Origin: Oceanospirillum sp047518265
Lineage (GTDB): Bacteria; Pseudomonadota; Gammaproteobacteria; Pseudomonadales; Halomonadaceae
Length of the DNA stretch: 64,000 nt
NCBI GenBank assembly: GCA_047518265.1
Contig: JAKZRG010000036.1
Coordinates: 53,473-117,472, forward strand
Direction: 5' to 3'
Below the pieces are notes generated by a model. That model worked only from the letters and a program-made list of their open reading frames with translations, was not told the DNA's origin and did not search any database. Below, in pieces: positions 61,303-64,000 of the stretch (its first letter is position 1; each line of letters starts with the position of its first letter). Made by a program: the position numbers and the translations under genes.

Positions 61303-62682
61303 ATGACCCAACCACCTAAAACCTTCCAGCCCCTCTGCTTTATCTTGATGCCCTTTGGTGTGAAAAAGACCTTGCATGGGCAATCTGTCGATTTTGATGC
61401 GGTGTATCAGCAGATTATTCAACCGGCGGTGGTAACGGCGGGGTTAAAGCCGTTACGGGCGGATGAGGAGAAGTTTGGTGGTGTGATTCATAAGGCGATG
61501 TTTGAACGTTTGCTGCTATGCGATTATGCGGTGGCGGATCTGACTTCGGCCAATGCCAATGTGTTTTATGAGTTGGGTGTGCGTCATGCCCAGCGGCCTG
61601 CGTCCACGGCGTTGATGTTTGCGGAGGGTTATGGTGCCTTGCCGTTTGATGTGAATAATTTGCGGGGGTTACCTTATCAACTGGATAAGCAGGGGCGCCC
61701 CTCGCATCCTGCGGTGGATAGTGCGGCTTTAGCGGATATGTTGAAAAACTGCCGGGAGAATAAAGCCGATGAAATCGCTGATAGCCCACTCTATCAGTTG
61801 CTGCAGGATTACCCGGATATTCAGCATTTAAAAACTGATGTTTTCCGTGAGCAGGTACATTATTCCGAACAAATTAAGCAGCAACTGTTTGATGCCCGTG
61901 AGATGGCTAAAAGTGAAGAGGGTTTAATCGGTGCTCTTATCAGGATTGATGCGGTTAAGACAGGACTAGGCACTTTAACGGATACAGAGCCGGGTATTTT
62001 AGTGGATATCCTATTGTCTTATCGGGCCTGTAGTGCTTGGGGTTCGATGATTGCTTTGGTTGATATTCTGCCGCAAGAACTGAAACAAACCCTATTGATA
62101 CAAGAACAGTTTGCGCTGGCGCTAAACCGGGCTAAGCAAAGTGCTCGTGCGGAAAAAGTCTTACAGGATTTGCTGGTTCAATACGGCCCATCTTCTGAAA
62201 CTCTAGGTATTCTGGGGCGGGTGTATAAGGATCTTTGGCAGGAGGCTAAAGAGGCAGGCCAGGTACTTCAAGCCAAGAGTTATCTTAAAAAAGCCATTAA
62301 TACCTATATCGATGGCTTTAAAGCGGATTGGCGCGATGCCTATCCTGGTATTAATGCACTGACCTTGATGGCGTTAAGTGATGAAGATGATCCTCGTGCG
62401 GCAGAATTAAACCCTGTCGTCACCTTTGCCGTTAAACAGAAAATGGAGCAAGGACAGCCGGATTACTGGGATTATGCCACCCTATTGGAGTTAGCGGTTT
62501 TGGCTAATAACCAAGTAGAGGCCGAAGACTATTTAACCGATGCTTTAAGCGAAAAACGGGAGCTTTGGGAAGGGGAAAGCACGGCTCGAAATATAAAGTT
62601 AGTTTCTGAGGCAAGAGCGGATAAAGGCGAGGATGTAAGCTGGATTAAAGGGATTGTTCATGCATTGACCGGAGTAGGTTAA
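61303..62682 (+). CDS. TRAFs-binding/TPR protein with deoxyribosyltransferase-like domain
   Basis: About 459-residue soluble protein. The N-terminal 150 residues (CFILMPFGVKKTLHGQSVDF, then CDYAVADLTSANANVFYELG and VRHAQRPASTALMFAEG) follow the MPFG...ADLTxxNxNVxYELGxRHA pattern of nucleoside-2-deoxyribosyltransferase/TIR-like folds. The C-terminal two-thirds are alpha-helical with TPR-like units (QFALALNRAKQSARAEKVLQ, ALTLMALSDEDDPRAAEL), as in bacterial proteins annotated as TRAFs-binding (DUF4071). Such folds occur in nucleotide-sensing and defence proteins, but no partner genes are present here. The ATG at 61303 after AGGGATATTT is favoured over 61270. Confidence 0.7.
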   Translation: MTQPPKTFQPLCFILMPFGVKKTLHGQSVDFDAVYQQIIQPAVVTAGLKPLRADEEKFGGVIHKAMFERLLLCDYAVADLTSANANVFYELGVRHAQRPASTALMFAEGYGALPFDVNNLRGLPYQLDKQGRPSHPAVDSAALADMLKNCRENKADEIADSPLYQLLQDYPDIQHLKTDVFREQVHYSEQIKQQLFDAREMAKSEEGLIGALIRIDAVKTGLGTLTDTEPGILVDILLSYRACSAWGSMIALVDILPQELKQTLLIQEQFALALNRAKQSARAEKVLQDLLVQYGPSSETLGILGRVYKDLWQEAKEAGQVLQAKSYLKKAINTYIDGFKADWRDAYPGINALTLMALSDEDDPRAAELNPVVTFAVKQKMEQGQPDYWDYATLLELAVLANNQVEAEDYLTDALSEKRELWEGESTARNIKLVSEARADKGEDVSWIKGIVHALTGVG

Positions 62683-62737
62683 TCTCTACGGTGATCTTTT
62701 ATAACTCTATGATTTTTAATTGAAATGAGGCTTGTGT

Positions 62738-62816
62738 AGGTTGGGCTGAGCGGTTCTTAATACCATCGTGATACGCTGATTTTGCTCCGCGAACCCCAAC
62801 GCTGAGCCTGCCGTAC
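62738..62816. repeat. REP-like inverted segment
   Basis: TAGGTTGGGCTGAGCGGTTC (from 62737) is answered by the partly inverted GCGAACCCCAACGCTGAGCC; imperfect but typical of REP-like intergenic sequence in the 266-bp gap 62683-62948. Confidence 0.35.
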
Positions 62817-62867
62817 ACTTAATTAAATCTACGAAAATTAAAACCTCTGTTATCAGGGGTGTCAAAA

Positions 62868-62892
62868 CAATAAGACCCGTTAATAACGGGCC
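62868..62892 (-). terminator. Terminator of the HSD-like SDR gene
   Basis: CCCGT (62876-62880) pairs with ACGGG (62886-62890); read on the minus strand the stem is followed by TCTTATTGTTTT, suitable for ending the minus-strand SDR transcript. Confidence 0.55.
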
Positions 62893-62948
62893 CTATTGAA
62901 GCAGACAGAGCGCTTAAAAATTAGCGCTTACAATTTAGTCGTTATAAC

Positions 62949-63716
62949 CTAAAAATAATCGGCACGTACCATGGCGTCCATACCGCCATCGATAAAGAAT
63001 ACGCTGCCGTGGATAAAGGACGCTTTTTCAGATTGCAGGAAGGCAACGGTTTCAGCGATCTCTACCGGTGTACCTGAGCGGCCCATAGGGGCCACAAAGT
63101 TCTTCACGGCTTCACCAAAGCGTGGATCTTCTTTAGAGGCTTGGTGCAGTGGTGTTTCTACCGCGCCAGGAGCCACCACGTTCAGACGCATGCCTTGTTT
63201 ACCCCAAGCCACAGCCTGACGACGAGCGTAAGCGGTCACGGCATACTTAGACGCAGCATAAGCGATATGTGGGCCATCCGCTTCATTGGCCAGTTTCAGG
63301 GCGTTCTCTTCATCGTTATTCAGCATGGCTTCAATCATGGGATGACGTTGCGCCAGTTGCTGGGTCGCTGCGAAAGAGCCAATGATCAGGGCGGCAGGTT
63401 TATCACCCTTGCTTAGAGCCTCTTGCAGACCATCAACCAGTGCCGTTACACCGAAGTAGTTTACGCCAACAACAATACCGCTGTTAGGTGCGGTTACACC
63501 CACACCGGCACAGCATACTAAACCGTCCAGTTTGCCTTCACATAGGCGTAACACCTGTTCTACAGCAGAGGCGCGCCCCTCAACAGAGGACAGGTCGGCA
63601 TTAACATCGGCATTGGCGCGGTCAATGCCAATAATACGATGTCCCGTTTCTTGCAGAACTTTACACACGGCAGCGCCGATGCCCGAGGCAGAGCCGGTAA
63701 CAGCTGTAACTGGCAT
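62949..63716 (-). CDS. SDR resembling 3-alpha-hydroxysteroid dehydrogenase
   Basis: 255-residue SDR. The layout matches 3-alpha-hydroxysteroid dehydrogenase of Comamonas: AVTGSASGIGAAVCKVLQET, the reduced second strand IIGIDRANADVNADLSS, LDGLVCCAGVGV, VVGVNYFGVTALVDGL, YAASKYAVTAYARRQAVAWG and GMRLNVVAPGAVETPL. The YxxxK pair is present; the NNAG motif is CCAG, as in that subgroup. Coniferyl alcohol dehydrogenases share the subgroup, so the substrate is not fixed. An island operator motif lies 84 bp upstream of the ATG at 63716. Confidence 0.88.
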   Translation of the reverse strand: MPVTAVTGSASGIGAAVCKVLQETGHRIIGIDRANADVNADLSSVEGRASAVEQVLRLCEGKLDGLVCCAGVGVTAPNSGIVVGVNYFGVTALVDGLQEALSKGDKPAALIIGSFAATQQLAQRHPMIEAMLNNDEENALKLANEADGPHIAYAASKYAVTAYARRQAVAWGKQGMRLNVVAPGAVETPLHQASKEDPRFGEAVKNFVAPMGRSGTPVEIAETVAFLQSEKASFIHGSVFFIDGGMDAMVRADYF

Positions 63717-63799
63717 ATGTTTTCTCCTTAAAGAGTCATAGGGTTGTTACAGACAACCCGCTGTAAAATTATCACTATGCGTTGAAACGATTTAGCACT

Positions 63800-63817
63800 C
63801 GTCGTCCATAAAGACTA
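63800..63817 (+). promoter_or_regulatory. Island operator motif upstream of HSD-like SDR
   Basis: CGTCGTCCATAAAGACTA differs from the site at 52994-53011 at only three of 18 positions. It lies between the SDR gene and the partial MFS gene. Confidence 0.55.
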
Positions 63818-63853
63818 GGTGTTTTTATATTATCAACGCTTCGGCTCTTTACA

Positions 63854-64000
63854 TTATCCACGCTGCGCTAGGCGACGTTGTTCAATGGCGATACGTTGAA
63901 TAAGTATAATGGCGATTACTGTTGTCATTGCACAAAACAGTAGAGCGTAACGCAGTGATTCAGTACCCATTGTAGGGGCTAACAGGTCACTGATTAGGCC
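63854..64000 (-). CDS. MFS transporter, C-terminal end (partial)
   Basis: The last 48 codons of a membrane transporter, running off the right edge. The product reads GLISDLLAPTMGTESLRYAL, then LFCAMTTVIAIILIQRIAIE and a basic tail QRRLAQRG before TAA. GxxSDxxxPxxGxxSLRYAL is typical of the loop and last helix of MFS uptake carriers of organic acids in catabolic clusters. It reads towards the HSD-like SDR gene on the same strand. Likely the uptake system of the island. Confidence 0.6.
   Translation of the reverse strand, partial: GLISDLLAPTMGTESLRYALLFCAMTTVIAIILIQRIAIEQRRLAQRG

Overview
The window is chromosomal DNA of a medium-GC, Gram-negative gammaproteobacterium. The tol-pal block, the YebC-ruvC-ruvA-ruvB block, many LysR regulators, three EamA exporters and one-carbon/DMSP-type genes suggest a marine Oceanospirillales-like organism. 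That is an inference from gene content, not a computed placement. I saw no tRNA, rRNA, CRISPR array or prophage.

Layout. 0-4 kb: small conserved proteins, a HypT-like LysR regulator and an exported metallophosphoesterase. 4-15.6 kb: core housekeeping (aspS, yebC, ruvC, a TRIC-family channel gene inserted in the ruv block, ruvA, ruvB, ybgC, tolQRAB, pal, cpoB). 15.6-26.3 kb: accessory genes (two orphan proteins, a nitrilase-superfamily amidase, EamA exporters with LysR regulators, an M50-type membrane protease, a hydrolase, GlxA-type and Lrp-type regulators) with repeat elements in the gaps. 26.5-31 kb: a one-carbon module on the minus strand: a DmdA-like tetrahydrofolate methyltransferase, a MetF-like reductase, FolD and PurU. 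Together these could take a methyl group from a methylated substrate through methyl-, methylene- and formyl-THF to formate. purU and the DmdA-like gene carry copies of the same ~105-bp upstream segment with a central dyad. 31-36.6 kb: a GcvA-like regulator, an acyl-CoA ligase, a crotonase homologue lacking both usual catalytic glutamates, and a lipoamide-dehydrogenase-like flavoprotein. 36.6-49.6 kb: transporters, regulators, small enzymes, a diguanylate cyclase, an IS30 remnant and a beta-propeller lipoprotein.

49.7-64 kb: the most interesting region, a catabolic island. A minus-strand pair (alpha/beta hydrolase, Fe-S/FMN/FAD enoate-reductase-like enzyme) diverges from a plus-strand operon (SDR, NTF2-like protein, FATP-type acyl-CoA synthetase, Ltp2-like thiolase/aldolase, DUF35-MaoC fusion). 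Beyond lie a lipoprotein amidohydrolase, an SDR resembling 3-alpha-hydroxysteroid dehydrogenase and the end of an MFS transporter gene. The enzyme set resembles steroid or bile-acid side-chain catabolism (CoA activation, hydration, retro-aldol cleavage), but the substrate is unknown. Four copies of an 18-bp motif (consensus CRTCGTCCANNNAGACYA, one weaker) lie in the divergent promoter, upstream of the amidohydrolase and upstream of the HSD-like SDR, suggesting one regulon. A TPR/TRAFs-binding-like protein with a deoxyribosyltransferase-like N-terminus sits inside the island.

Dispersed repeats are conspicuous: a ~100-bp family with 16-bp terminal inverted repeats (15.8, 32.2 and 54.8 kb, plus a divergent copy at 23.7 kb), a 33-bp REP-like sequence (7.5 and 47.4 kb), and short tandem expansions inside two catabolic enzymes and one operon spacer.
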